Below, in pieces: positions 5,031-13,974 of a stretch of 24,128 nucleotides of DNA. Made by a program: the position numbers and the translations under genes. The first letter of the stretch is position 1, and the number at the start of each line of letters is the position of its first letter. The notes under the pieces were generated by a model. It was not told the origin of the DNA, did not search any database, and saw only the letters and a list, made by a program, of their open reading frames with translations. The stretch is from a virus: positions 1 through 24,128 of IMG/VR virus record IMGVR_UViG_3300009412_000036. One strand, given 5' to 3'.

Positions 5031-7892
5031 CTATATTTCCGCCTGGTTCGGCGGCGCCGCGCGCTGGAAGAAATTCAGCGCCTGCCCCGGCAGGGACGCA
5101 CGGGACGGATCGGTGATCGTGATCGTGTCCGCCGCGGTATCGATCGCGGTGATCGTCGTGTCATCCGTCAGCCAGAACGGGCGGCGCGGCAGCGTGATTG
5201 CGGCCAGCGCATCGCCCACCGCCAGGCCGAAACTTGGCTTATCGCCATAAACCCCGTCTGTCCTTACGTTGGTGATAACGTTGGACCCCGCGGTGAAGTC
5301 GCCATAGAGGGCGATCGGCGGCGTGTAGATGCCGGCCGCGATCACGCGCCAGTTGCCCGCCGCCGGGTTCCAGTCCGGATCGAACAACGACACGGCCCCG
5401 GCCTCGTCCTCATACCAGTTGGTCACCAGCGTCGCGACGACCTCCCCCGAGGCCGGGTCGACGGACCGGATCGCCATCGTCGTGCCGGTCGTGTCGTCGA
5501 TCAGCGCCGACCCGTTCACGACGCCTTCATTGCGCAGCTGCGCCGCGTTGCGATCGGCATGCGTGAAACGCACCGTCCTGCCGTCGACGGCATGAGCCGA
5601 CCTTTGCGACGCGGCGATCACGTTCTGAATTTGCGGCAGCTCCCAACGCACGTTGATCTGGGCGTCCCGTTCGTCCTCGTGCAGCCCGGACACCGCGTAA
5701 GGGCTCAAGGTGAAGTCTCGGGAATTCCGTCGATCGTTGTGGTCGACCGGCGCAGCGACCTGGGCCTGGCCGTTCGATATCTTGACGGCTGACCGCGACG
5801 GAATACCGGGCGCCGTCGCGCGCGCCAGCGAAACCGCGCCCATCGTCGCCATGTAGAACAGCCGTAGATATTCGCTCGCCATCGGCTCGGCACGCGCGAC
5901 CGAAAAATCATCCATGCGCACATTGCGGCCGGTCAGGCTCAAGGCATGATGCGCCCTGATACTACCCCCCAGGAACTTCACGGATCCACCGTCGCCACCC
6001 CTGGCGTCGAGCATGGCCGGCGGCACGCACTTTTCCTGTTGCGGCTTCCACTCGCATTGAATGAACAGCGTCGGGGTGTTGGCACTGCCGCTGCCATAGA
6101 CTTCTCCGAACCGGCCGAAATTCTCGACCTGGCATTCCTCGAACGTCATCATCCGCATGCGCGACGAACTGGTCAGGCTGACCAGGTTGATGAAGAACCC
6201 GCCGCCCAGGTTGACCACCTTCCCGAGCATCGCCCCGATCGCATCGCCAGTCCGGTTATTGGTGAAGACCGCCCAGCATTTCGAGACCTCGCAATGGTCC
6301 CAGGTGTTGTTGCGGTGATTGGCATGGCTGACGGCGAAGGCGATGAAACAGCGCGAGACGTCGACGTTAAAGAACCGCATGAAATCGGTATTGGACCCCT
6401 GCGTCGACCCGCCCAGGATGGCGCCGTATTCGTAACCGCTGATTTCCAGGTCCGAAAAGAACCCCTCGGAACTGCGCTTCTTCTCGGCATCGGGGTCCGC
6501 GTCGAACCCGGCGTCGATATACCATTGCGGATAGACCACCGGCGGGCGCCCGGGTTGGGTCACATAGCCGATTGCCCCCAGCCCGCCCCCCGCGACAGGC
6601 GTCCAGTCCAGGTTGTAGATCGCAAATTCCGTGTCGCTCACATATTGCGCATAGTAGGTCCCGTCCGAAAGGCCCGCGACGCCAGTGATCTCCACGGCCT
6701 CGCCCAAACCCTCGGACAGGAACCCATGCTTGCCGGACGTGGTCGCGACTGCCGGGCTGGCCCCGGTGATCCCCGTGATCGCACGCGGCGACGGCGCGTC
6801 ACCGCCCCCGGGATCGACGTTCAGCCCCGCGCAGGCACCGTGACGACGCCGCGGCGTGACACCGGCCGACAGGACGTCGAGGTTCCACTTCTTTTCGTCG
6901 TAGAATTCCGGCGCGAACATCTCGACCGTGCCATGCGGCCCGATATCGTAATCCAGAGCGTCGTGACATGGCCCGACCAGCTTCAGCTTGCCGATCTTGA
7001 TCCCGCGCCCGCCATTGGTGACGATCCCGTCACGATCGGGCACGGTCATGATAAGCGTCGTCCCGGCCGACGCGGCGGTCCCGTAGGGCGCGCCAAGCCC
7101 CTCGACCTCGATCGTGCGGAACGCGTCGCCATACCCGATCCGAAGGCTGTCGTCGTGATAGGCCAACGAGACGTCGATCAGCGCCCCGCGGGTCCCGACC
7201 AGCGATTGATGACCGGGACCCCCATACATCGCGAAATTGACCGCGGCCTGCATCGCTGCGGTGCAATCCGTCCCGTCGACGGCGCCAAACATGCGCGCGG
7301 TGATCCAGCCGCCTTGCGAGAACGGGAAAAACTTGGTCCCGCCCGCCGATGCCGGTCCCCATGCAGCCGCCCAGGCCGACACGACGCGGAAAGAAAACCC
7401 CTCTTCGATCGTCCGCACCAGCGTGCCGGGCAACAGCTCGCCATCGAAGGCCAGCATGGCGGCGACGTTGTCGAACCGCACGTCCAGAAGATACCCGTGA
7501 AATACGGGCTCGCCGGAGTCGTTGGTGTAGATCGCGGTCCCCGGGCCGGTCTGCAGCAGGAACACGTCCCCCGGATCCGTCTTCAGGATCGCGTCTTCCG
7601 GCGTCCCGACGAAGACCTTGGCCCCCTCCGCCATCAGGGCCGCGGCGATCTGGTCGCGGACGACGGCGGCCGCGGCCTCGTGCTGCGCCGCGGCCGCGCG
7701 GTGACCGTCCGCAATGGCGGCCTGTTGGCCGGCCGTGACGACACTTTGCGCGACCCCGTCGGTCGCCCTGGCCAGTGACGCGAACGCTTGCCGCACTTGC
7801 TTCTTGGAAGGGTGGTGCTGGCCGCTGGACGGATCCCCGTCGACCCGAAAATCGCGCATAACATTGTTGACGGAGTCTTCGTGGACGCCCAT
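5031..7892 (-). CDS. Tail fibre / tailspike with beta-helix-type domain (953 aa)
   Basis: The largest gene in the window and the last tail gene. The N-terminus (MGVHEDSVNNVMRDFRVDGD) and an Ala-rich helix at about 35-95 probably attach it to the tail tip. Residues 198-220 (ARMFGAVDGTDCTAAMQAAV) match the start of pectate-lyase-like right-handed beta-helix tailspikes. Around 360-430 lies a segment of the ITG-x-SPAV-x-T-x-x-HGF type with VEITGVAGLSDGTYYAQ, a common tail-fibre repeat fold. The C-terminal third contains Gly/Asp-rich strand segments and further beta domains. Likely role: receptor binding or polysaccharide degradation. AGAGG with good spacing supports ATG 7892. No enzymatic residues could be assigned, and the receptor cannot be predicted. 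Confidence 0.85.
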   Translation of the reverse strand: MGVHEDSVNNVMRDFRVDGDPSSGQHHPSKKQVRQAFASLARATDGVAQSVVTAGQQAAIADGHRAAAAQHEAAAAVVRDQIAAALMAEGAKVFVGTPEDAILKTDPGDVFLLQTGPGTAIYTNDSGEPVFHGYLLDVRFDNVAAMLAFDGELLPGTLVRTIEEGFSFRVVSAWAAAWGPASAGGTKFFPFSQGGWITARMFGAVDGTDCTAAMQAAVNFAMYGGPGHQSLVGTRGALIDVSLAYHDDSLRIGYGDAFRTIEVEGLGAPYGTAASAGTTLIMTVPDRDGIVTNGGRGIKIGKLKLVGPCHDALDYDIGPHGTVEMFAPEFYDEKKWNLDVLSAGVTPRRRHGACAGLNVDPGGGDAPSPRAITGITGASPAVATTSGKHGFLSEGLGEAVEITGVAGLSDGTYYAQYVSDTEFAIYNLDWTPVAGGGLGAIGYVTQPGRPPVVYPQWYIDAGFDADPDAEKKRSSEGFFSDLEISGYEYGAILGGSTQGSNTDFMRFFNVDVSRCFIAFAVSHANHRNNTWDHCEVSKCWAVFTNNRTGDAIGAMLGKVVNLGGGFFINLVSLTSSSRMRMMTFEECQVENFGRFGEVYGSGSANTPTLFIQCEWKPQQEKCVPPAMLDARGGDGGSVKFLGGSIRAHHALSLTGRNVRMDDFSVARAEPMASEYLRLFYMATMGAVSLARATAPGIPSRSAVKISNGQAQVAAPVDHNDRRNSRDFTLSPYAVSGLHEDERDAQINVRWELPQIQNVIAASQRSAHAVDGRTVRFTHADRNAAQLRNEGVVNGSALIDDTTGTTMAIRSVDPASGEVVATLVTNWYEDEAGAVSLFDPDWNPAAGNWRVIAAGIYTPPIALYGDFTAGSNVITNVRTDGVYGDKPSFGLAVGDALAAITLPRRPFWLTDDTTITAIDTAADTITITDPSRASLPGQALNFFQRAAPPNQAEI

Positions 7893-7926
7893 GGCATTAC
7901 CTCTTGTGAAATTTGTAGGTGGGTCG

Positions 7927-9939
7927 TCAGCTCAGCGTGACGCTGATCGGTCCGACTTCATTGGAGGGCACGAGGCTGGGGTTCTGGACGTCGACCCAGT
8001 AATGCCAGGTGCCTACGCCGGGCTGATCTTCGTGGGTGCCAATTTCTCCGGAAACTCCTTCGCGCACCGAAACCTGCACGGAGTCCCCGAATACGTTCGT
8101 CGCGCTCCGATAGACGCGCGTGCGGTAGTAATCCGACCCGGGGTTGCGCCACGATATCGTGACAGTGTTGTCGATCAGCGTCGTGGAGAACTCGGTCGGC
8201 GCAGGTGGGGACGTCGGGTTGGAGAGGAGCGTGATCGCCGTGTTCGGGTAATCGACCGTCGCTACGCCCTGCCCTGCCCACCAGACGCGGACGCTATAGT
8301 CGCCCTCGGCGAGGACGCCGGACAGTGCCTTTCTCGCGCCCGACGCGACGCTCATCGCCCGCCAGTCGTTGGATCCGGCAAGACTATATTCAGCGCGCAG
8401 GACAAGGTCCTCCCGATCCGGGTCATCGACCTGCGCCACGATCTGCGCGCCCCGCGTTCCGGCTTGGTCGATCTGGATCGTCTCGACCGCAAGGGTCAGG
8501 CCTTGAGGGAAAGCGCCGCCCGCGACAACGGCCGGATCGTCCGGAAGCGCTGGGGCCAGGTCCTGTTCTTCGTCCTCGCCCCATGCCCAGACATCTTCAA
8601 GCGAGTGCACCGCGATGGTGCAGGTGCCGTCCGCGATGGAATAGGCATGGTCCAGGACTTCGTACACGCCCGACAGGGCCCCGGCCTCGATGCGGATTGC
8701 GTGAACCCCATCCCCTTTCGGAAAGCGCGCCTTGATGCCGACCAGGTTCGTAGTGATCGTCGCCGTCCGCGGCGGCTGCGCGCGATACATGTGGCTTTTC
8801 ATCAGCCGCTGCATCTGGTGGCCGTCCGGGCACCAGGGCACGTCCAGCGTATCGGTGCGCTCGCCCTGCGTGGCCAGCAGCATCTCGTCCCGCAACTCAG
8901 GGGCCTCGGTATCCGTAAAATCGTGATCCGAACTGAAGTACATCCCCTTGAGCACGTTGAACGCGGTCATCGGATTGCGGCCGGTGCCCCATTCGATTTC
9001 GAGGATATCGTCCTCGGTGATCGTGACATCCGGTTCGGAATACTTGCCGCCGTGCGGCGCCAGCTTGCCCTCCGTGGTCAGGTAAATGCCGCCATCGCAG
9101 GTCGCCAGCATTTCCGACAGGACGGTCGCTGGCTTGTCCTCGAGGCTATAGGCACCGGCCAGCCGGTAGCGCTTCTGGGTACCGCCGCCCTTGCGGGGCA
9201 CGGCCTCGTCGCAGATGCTGGCAAAGACGCCCCACTGTGCATCATCCATCGCCGCTGCGGGCACCCGCATGCCATCGGCGGCGACCATATAATCGCGAAT
9301 GCATAGCGCAGGATTGTCCGAATAGCGCGTCACGCCATCCCGGGTATCAAGCACCTCGACCGCCTCGACATCCATCTGGATGGAGGTCTGCGCTGCGCGG
9401 GGGAAAATCTTGCTGAAGTCCTCCGGCTTTGGCTTGCGAAACCTCGTGAAGGCCGTCACGAGGCCGCGCAGTTCGTGGTCCGAGGTCCACATGCTGTAGT
9501 CATTTCTCAGCCGCGAATAATTGGCTGTCGTGCCGTTTCTCCAATCGGCATAGATTCTCTCGTCGAGATCCACGCTGCCGATCTCGAGATTGCCGCCACC
9601 GTTTTCTTCGGCGACCTCACCGTCGACCACCCAGTTCAGCAGCCGGTGGACCGGCCCTTGGTGGTAGATGATCACCGAACTGAGGATGCCATCTTTCGCC
9701 TCGAAGAACGCGCGCACTCCGCCAAGTCGGTTCTTGCCGTAGGCGCGCTTGCGCGGTGCGTCCGCCTGGCTGACGACGGCCTGCACTTCCCGGCGTGGTA
9801 GGGATTGGTTGTCCCCCGTGATCGCCCGTGACACAGCGGTCAGCGCAAGACCGACGCCGACCTGCGTGACGGCAGAGGCGGCGGCGGCGGTCAGGCCCCA
9901 CGAGACGAGCGTGGAAGTGATCCCAGTGAAAACAGCCAT
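7927..9939 (-). CDS. Tail tip protein, lambda J / GTA gp15-like, with FN3-like C-terminus (670 aa)
   Basis: A hydrophobic N-terminus (residues 6-40) resembles that of tip attachment proteins. The central part (for example VLSEMLATCDGGIYLTTEGK and the following DVTITEDDILEIEW) follows the pattern of the TipJ hub domains. Residues about 580-670 (PPAPTEFSTTLIDNTVTISW, ending EVGPISVTL) form a fibronectin-type-III-like module. The protein should build the tail tip and carry or contact the fibre encoded next. Its ATG overlaps the GNAT stop by one base (TGATG). At 670 residues it is about half the length of lambda J, close to the compact J-like proteins of many alphaproteobacterial siphophages. Confidence 0.85.
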   Translation of the reverse strand: MAVFTGITSTLVSWGLTAAAASAVTQVGVGLALTAVSRAITGDNQSLPRREVQAVVSQADAPRKRAYGKNRLGGVRAFFEAKDGILSSVIIYHQGPVHRLLNWVVDGEVAEENGGGNLEIGSVDLDERIYADWRNGTTANYSRLRNDYSMWTSDHELRGLVTAFTRFRKPKPEDFSKIFPRAAQTSIQMDVEAVEVLDTRDGVTRYSDNPALCIRDYMVAADGMRVPAAAMDDAQWGVFASICDEAVPRKGGGTQKRYRLAGAYSLEDKPATVLSEMLATCDGGIYLTTEGKLAPHGGKYSEPDVTITEDDILEIEWGTGRNPMTAFNVLKGMYFSSDHDFTDTEAPELRDEMLLATQGERTDTLDVPWCPDGHQMQRLMKSHMYRAQPPRTATITTNLVGIKARFPKGDGVHAIRIEAGALSGVYEVLDHAYSIADGTCTIAVHSLEDVWAWGEDEEQDLAPALPDDPAVVAGGAFPQGLTLAVETIQIDQAGTRGAQIVAQVDDPDREDLVLRAEYSLAGSNDWRAMSVASGARKALSGVLAEGDYSVRVWWAGQGVATVDYPNTAITLLSNPTSPPAPTEFSTTLIDNTVTISWRNPGSDYYRTRVYRSATNVFGDSVQVSVREGVSGEIGTHEDQPGVGTWHYWVDVQNPSLVPSNEVGPISVTLS

Positions 9940-10328
9940 CAGCGCACCCAGGCAAGTTCTACGGGCCGGTAGCCCAGCCGTGATAGGTCTGGGCCGTTCG
10001 CGCCGGTGCTGAGCCGCACCCGTGCGCCGTGCTGGTCTGCCCAGCTCTCGAATGCCCGCAGGAGCCGCAACCCGCTTCGGTCAGTGGCCCGCCACCCAAG
10101 TTCGTGGGCCCAGAGATCGGATGCGACTGGCAACGCGGACAGCATACCGGCAATGAAGCCGCCCGGCGTGACGAACACGACGCCCATTGGCGAGGCGATC
10201 AGCGACAGCACGGTCGCGCGGGTCGCGGCTTCATCCACGGCCTGCGGCCCGCCGACGGTCTCCACCAGATCACGGATCAGGGCGACAACATGGTCCACGT
10301 CGGCGGCCGTCGCCTCCCTCAGAACCAT
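9939..10328 (-). CDS. GNAT family N-acetyltransferase in the tail cassette (129 aa)
   Basis: The fold signature is clear: N-terminal LREATAADVDHVVALIRDLV, then the strand pair GVVFVTPGGFIAGML, the ELGWRATDRSGLRLLRAFES acetyl-CoA segment, and C-terminal ANGPDLSRLGYRPVELAW. The usual R/Q-x-x-G-x-G/A loop is degenerate (DRSGLR), which fits other phage members but leaves activity open. GNAT enzymes transfer acetyl from acetyl-CoA to amines. Here the gene is coupled to the J-like gene downstream and overlaps the tail-tip gene upstream by ten bases. It lies where lambda and GTA clusters carry the NlpC/P60 tail peptidase. Possible substrates are tail proteins or host surface amines; none is indicated by the sequence. 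Confidence 0.85.
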   Translation of the reverse strand: MVLREATAADVDHVVALIRDLVETVGGPQAVDEAATRATVLSLIASPMGVVFVTPGGFIAGMLSALPVASDLWAHELGWRATDRSGLRLLRAFESWADQHGARVRLSTGANGPDLSRLGYRPVELAWVR

Positions 10329-10888
10329 CGGGTCTCGTAGTCCTCGTATTTCCCGATGTATTCGAGACCCTTGTCGCCCGGATGGCGCGCCATCTGATCG
10401 GCATAAGTCAGACGCCCACGCGGCGGTGCGACGCGGCGATAGAGCCAGCCTTCACAGGTCAATTCGATCCGGGCCTGGTCCACGCCGCGCTGGCGAAAGC
10501 GCAGCTTTTCCATCGTCCCGGCAAAATGCGCGTATGGTGCCCCGATGGGCGTGAATGGCTGCAGCGAGAACAGATGCCCGAAAAGCGTAACCTTCCGCCC
10601 GATAACATCGGCCTCGGCGTTGACGACGCGATCGATCATCTCGGCCGTTGCCGCCATCTGGAACGTGAGCGGCTGCGCGACAGGCGTGTAGGCCGCCTGC
10701 ACGGCCCCGATCTCGATCACGTCGCCCGTGCCTTGCCATGTATGGCCCGCCGTCACGAGGTTGCCAGTGCCGGTCCACCAGCGCCGGGCACCACTGGCGA
10801 AATCCATGAACACCAGCCCGGCCTCGGCAATTTTTCCGGTGCGCAGCAGCTCGTCGGGGATCGCGAGGATGTCGTCGCGGGCCGTCAT
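10319..10888 (-). CDS. Minor tail / tail hub protein (189 aa)
   Basis: Start set at ATG 10888, which overlaps the upstream stop as ATGA. The longer open frame is Arg/Gly-rich out-of-frame sequence. The protein contains GLVFMDFASGARRWWTGTGN, then an H-x-W-x-GTGDVIEIG strand, and ends KGLEYIGKYEDYETRWF. This layout is common in alphaproteobacterial siphophage tail tips between the distal tail protein and J. By position it corresponds to lambda L or GTA gp13-type hub proteins, and it is probably related to the DUF2163-like group. No catalytic residues. The assignment rests on sequence feel and synteny. Confidence 0.75.
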   Translation of the reverse strand: MTARDDILAIPDELLRTGKIAEAGLVFMDFASGARRWWTGTGNLVTAGHTWQGTGDVIEIGAVQAAYTPVAQPLTFQMAATAEMIDRVVNAEADVIGRKVTLFGHLFSLQPFTPIGAPYAHFAGTMEKLRFRQRGVDQARIELTCEGWLYRRVAPPRGRLTYADQMARHPGDKGLEYIGKYEDYETRWF

Positions 10889-11550
10889 AGGGCTTCCACC
10901 AATCGCACCGTGAACCGCTGGACCGCCCCGGGCACGTCCTCGATCTCGCCCTCGCCCTCGTCGGCAAGCCGCATAAGGCACGTGATCTGATCCACATCTA
11001 CGGGAGTACCCGCGGAGTGCGCGGACCGGAGTGGCGGATCGACCCGCACCATGATGGCGCCGCCGTCCGTTTCCCAGGAGAGGGCGACCCGGTGCATTCT
11101 GTCCGCGATCGAGAGACGGTGACCCGGCCGGGGGCGTTCCGCGTTCCCCAGATCTAGGGGAAGATCGGTTGCGCGTAAGGCGGCACTCTGCGCCAGCGTT
11201 ATCCGATCCTCAGACGATGTATCGAAGATCCAGTGCTCGTGCGAGGTGAACTCAGCGACGCCTTGGCCGGCCTCGCCATCGCGAGAAAGATAGCCCACGC
11301 GGTCGCTCATGTGCATGGGGACGGCGCAGGTAGCGAGCCCGCCGCGCATCCCGGCAAGCCACGCCTCCCATTCGAGACGTGCGTCCTCTTCGACCACCGC
11401 AACCGACAGATTGACCTCCCACCATGAGGTCAACGAAGGGACCAGCGTTTCCGCGCCAGAGATCGCCCGAGACCGAGAGCGCACTCGGCCTAGTAAGCGC
11501 GCCGGAGATGCTGAGATGCGGACGCGTTTCGGCCAGATCACGTCACCCAC
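10885..11550 (-). CDS. Distal tail / minor tail protein (221 aa)
   Basis: The GTG at 11550 follows GAGGA with six bases of spacing and overlaps the tape measure stop by eight bases. The protein is mostly beta and small loops: SLTSWWEVNLSVAVVEEDAR and EWEAWLAGMRGG in the N-terminal half, then a strand-rich C-terminal half with RHRVALSWETDGG-type segments. Directly after the tape measure, siphophages encode lambda M-like or Dit-like proteins that join tail tube and tip, and this product fits that slot. I do not recognise a precise family. Confidence 0.7.
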   Translation of the reverse strand: MGDVIWPKRVRISASPARLLGRVRSRSRAISGAETLVPSLTSWWEVNLSVAVVEEDARLEWEAWLAGMRGGLATCAVPMHMSDRVGYLSRDGEAGQGVAEFTSHEHWIFDTSSEDRITLAQSAALRATDLPLDLGNAERPRPGHRLSIADRMHRVALSWETDGGAIMVRVDPPLRSAHSAGTPVDVDQITCLMRLADEGEGEIEDVPGAVQRFTVRLVEAL

Positions 11551-13633
11551 GGCTGGTCCTCAGACGTTGTTCATCCAGGTAAGCCGGGGTTCTGGCGAGC
11601 GTTTCAGATGACGCTCGGTCAATCCGGGCCGAGATGGTCGTCATGATCTGGCCCCCGTCGCCCAGCACAAGATCCCCGCCAACAAGGCGCACAGGAAGTT
11701 CCCGCTGGGATGACGACAACTTGTGGTTTGGAATGACCTGCGAACCCCGCGGAAGATTCACCAGTTCTCGACCGCGTTCACCCACCCATGCCAGACCACC
11801 CGGTGCGTTGTCCGTGCCGTTGGCGAACCCGGGAATGCCCGCGAAAGCTGGGGCCATGCTCGCGGAAATTCCGCTGAACATCCAATTTCCGACATTCGTC
11901 AGGAGCATGTCGCTCAGCTGCGATAGGACGCCTGACACTGCGTCCCTCATTGAGGACGCCCCTGTGACGATGCCCTTGAACGCGTCGGTCAGGCTTCCCC
12001 TGATCGTGTCCGCCGTCTGCTCAGTTTTCTGTTTCGCTTCATCCATCGCCTGCACAAGGGCGTCGCGGATTGCGGATCCGGCCCCCTCCGCAGCCGTCGC
12101 AATTCCATCGAGCTTACCCTTCGTGCCGCCTCCCCCGCCAACGCCCGAACCTCCCCCGCCACCGGTACCGGTACCCTCATCACCCAGTGCTTCGTTCATC
12201 GCCTCGACGCTCGACGTGGTCGACGCGGTCTCGGCCTTGACGCCCGCCATAGTGTCACGCAACCGGGCGACCGCCTCACGGGCGGGTCCGAAGGCACCTT
12301 TTATGATGCCGGCCGCTTCGGCATAGGACGTTGAGGCGGCTCCATCCGCATCGTGGCCTGCGGTCATCAGGCTGCCGGAAAGACCGCTTGCGGTCTCGGC
12401 CAGCCCCATCAAGCTATCCCCCAGACCTGCTGTCAGCGGGTTTGACTGCATACCACTGGCGAGCGTCCAAACGAAATCGTGAAACTTGCTGGCCATCGCC
12501 GAAAGAGCTTTCAGGAAGCCTGCCTGCATGCTGTTCCACACGCCCTGCAAGCCCGGTGGGATCGCCTCGGCCGAGCCGATGATCCCCTGCCAGACCGCGC
12601 CGGCGACGTCTCCCAGGAGGGCCAGCGCATCACCCCATCCACCGGTGGCGGTGACCAACCGTCCGAACCAGAGAACCATCTCACCCGCGGCTACGATCAG
12701 GGCTCCGATGCCGGTCCGGATCAGGGCAGTGCGAAGCAACGCAAGCGATCCCGCAAGGGTCAAGGTCGAGAGCCGTGCCAAGGCAAGGGCGCCGACATAG
12801 CGCACGCCAAATGCCGCTACGGCGACCGACACGTAGGCAGTGAGGCGATCGAGATTGCCGACCAGTCCGTCGATCACGGAGCGCAGCATGCCACCCTCGC
12901 GCAGGCTGTCGGTCATGACCTGTGCGAGACGCCCCATCGCGGGTACCAGCGCGAGAGCGAGCTGCTGGCCCGCATATTGCGAAATCAGGCCGAGCCGGCC
13001 CAAACGGTCATTCGCCTGCTCGATCCTGGCAGCATCCACGGCGTCGAGTGCGAGGCCATATTCATCGACATCAGCCCGGGCCGCTCGAATGGCATCGCCA
13101 CCTTGGATCATCAGCAGGGCCATTTCTCGATTGCGGACCCCGAGGTCGCGCAGCACGGCCGTGGCTGCACCTGCGCTCAAGCCGAGCGCTTTCACGCGGT
13201 CCGCGATCAGCGCGACCCTCTGGTCGGCGTCGAGTCCGGTAAGATCCGACACCGCGATGCCGAGCCTTTTCAGCGCCCGATCAGCGTTTCCCGAGGTGCC
13301 GATATTCGCGATCTCGCGCGCCATGTTCTGCACATCGTTCGTCAGCCCCGAGAGGCTGACACCGGCCTCGCTCGCGGCCAACTCGAGCGCCCGGAATCCT
13401 CCGATCGAGGCATCCAGACGCCGGGCCGCCTTTGCCGCGCGATCGATCTCCTGAGCGCCTTTCAACGCGGCTGCACCAATGGCCGTACCGAGCGCCGCTG
13501 CGGTGCCAGCCACAGCCATGAAGTGCTTGCGCATCCTCTGCAAAGATTTGCCCGCGCGCTTGGAGCCGCTGTCGAACTTGGCGCTGTCGAGCCCCAGATT
13601 GACCCGGAGCGCACCGATGACGGATTGTGCCAT
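11543..13633 (-). CDS. Tail tape measure protein (696 aa)
   Basis: A long, mainly helical protein that sets tail length. The N-terminus (MAQSVIGALRVNLGLDSAKF then DSGSKRAGKSLQRMRKHF) is typical of phage tape measure proteins. Long Ala-rich helices follow, with hydrophobic segments at about 38-58 and 275-330. A Gly-rich stretch (residues about 480-500) separates the helical body from the C-terminal part, which carries FANGTDNAPGGLAWVGERGR and ELVNLPRGSQVIP, a motif shared by many tape measures. AGGAGG lies upstream of ATG 13633. It is preceded by the frameshifted chaperone pair, as in lambda. Confidence 0.9.
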   Translation of the reverse strand: MAQSVIGALRVNLGLDSAKFDSGSKRAGKSLQRMRKHFMAVAGTAAALGTAIGAAALKGAQEIDRAAKAARRLDASIGGFRALELAASEAGVSLSGLTNDVQNMAREIANIGTSGNADRALKRLGIAVSDLTGLDADQRVALIADRVKALGLSAGAATAVLRDLGVRNREMALLMIQGGDAIRAARADVDEYGLALDAVDAARIEQANDRLGRLGLISQYAGQQLALALVPAMGRLAQVMTDSLREGGMLRSVIDGLVGNLDRLTAYVSVAVAAFGVRYVGALALARLSTLTLAGSLALLRTALIRTGIGALIVAAGEMVLWFGRLVTATGGWGDALALLGDVAGAVWQGIIGSAEAIPPGLQGVWNSMQAGFLKALSAMASKFHDFVWTLASGMQSNPLTAGLGDSLMGLAETASGLSGSLMTAGHDADGAASTSYAEAAGIIKGAFGPAREAVARLRDTMAGVKAETASTTSSVEAMNEALGDEGTGTGGGGGSGVGGGGGTKGKLDGIATAAEGAGSAIRDALVQAMDEAKQKTEQTADTIRGSLTDAFKGIVTGASSMRDAVSGVLSQLSDMLLTNVGNWMFSGISASMAPAFAGIPGFANGTDNAPGGLAWVGERGRELVNLPRGSQVIPNHKLSSSQRELPVRLVGGDLVLGDGGQIMTTISARIDRASSETLARTPAYLDEQRLRTSRG

Positions 13634-13647
13634 TTACCTTCGCCCTC

Positions 13648-13974
13648 CTAGGATGGACTCGCGCCCCATGCGCCTGCCACCAGGTCGAACATTGCCTGTA
13701 TTTCGTCAGGGTTCTGGGGCGACCGATCCGATTTTGGCCGCATGAACTCACGCAACGACATCAGTTTCTTGGAGCGATGCAGAGCCTCGATATGCCACGC
13801 CAGCCAGGCGCGATCTTGTTGCTCGCCCTCCAGGCGATCCCGCGCCCCCATCATGTGGCAATAGAATTCGCGGTGGCTCAGCTCCCAGAACGCCGCGGGG
13901 TCGAAACCGGCGGCGACATAGGCCCTTTGCAGGCCTTCGAGCGTTACCGCTTTGCCGCCGCCTTGCGCTTTCCC
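13648..13974 (-). CDS. Tail assembly chaperone, T-like extension made by -1 frameshift
   Basis: This frame is read after a -1 shift at 13968-13974 and gives a fusion of the 110 N-terminal residues of the upstream chaperone with 106 more (AQGGGKAVTLEGLQRAYVAA through GAWGASPS). The segment GFDPAAFWELSHREFYCHMM and the WLAWHIEALHRSKKLM that follows look like the C-terminal tail-assembly-chaperone domain of alphaproteobacterial phages and GTAs. The frame has no ATG, GTG or TTG between the shift site and residue 37 of the domain, so independent initiation is unlikely. In lambda the equivalent gpGT binds the tape measure protein and recruits tail tube subunits. Confidence 0.8.
   Translation of the reverse strand, partial: GKAQGGGKAVTLEGLQRAYVAAGFDPAAFWELSHREFYCHMMGARDRLEGEQQDRAWLAWHIEALHRSKKLMSLREFMRPKSDRSPQNPDEIQAMFDLVAGAWGASPS

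Noticed and set aside
5946-7778. 610-codon open frame on the plus strand opposite the tail fibre
   Set aside because: The translation is rich in Arg, Asp, Gly, Pro and His without motifs, typical of the antisense of a high-GC gene. The minus-strand gene has convincing beta-helix features and a ribosome binding site.
7714-9306. 530-codon plus-strand frame opposite the J-like gene
   Set aside because: Shadow frame: no start context, no recognisable domains, and it lies over the junction of two convincing minus-strand genes.
12479-13651. 390-codon plus-strand frame opposite the tape measure gene
   Set aside because: Antisense shadow of a helical Ala-rich gene; no motif or ribosome binding site.
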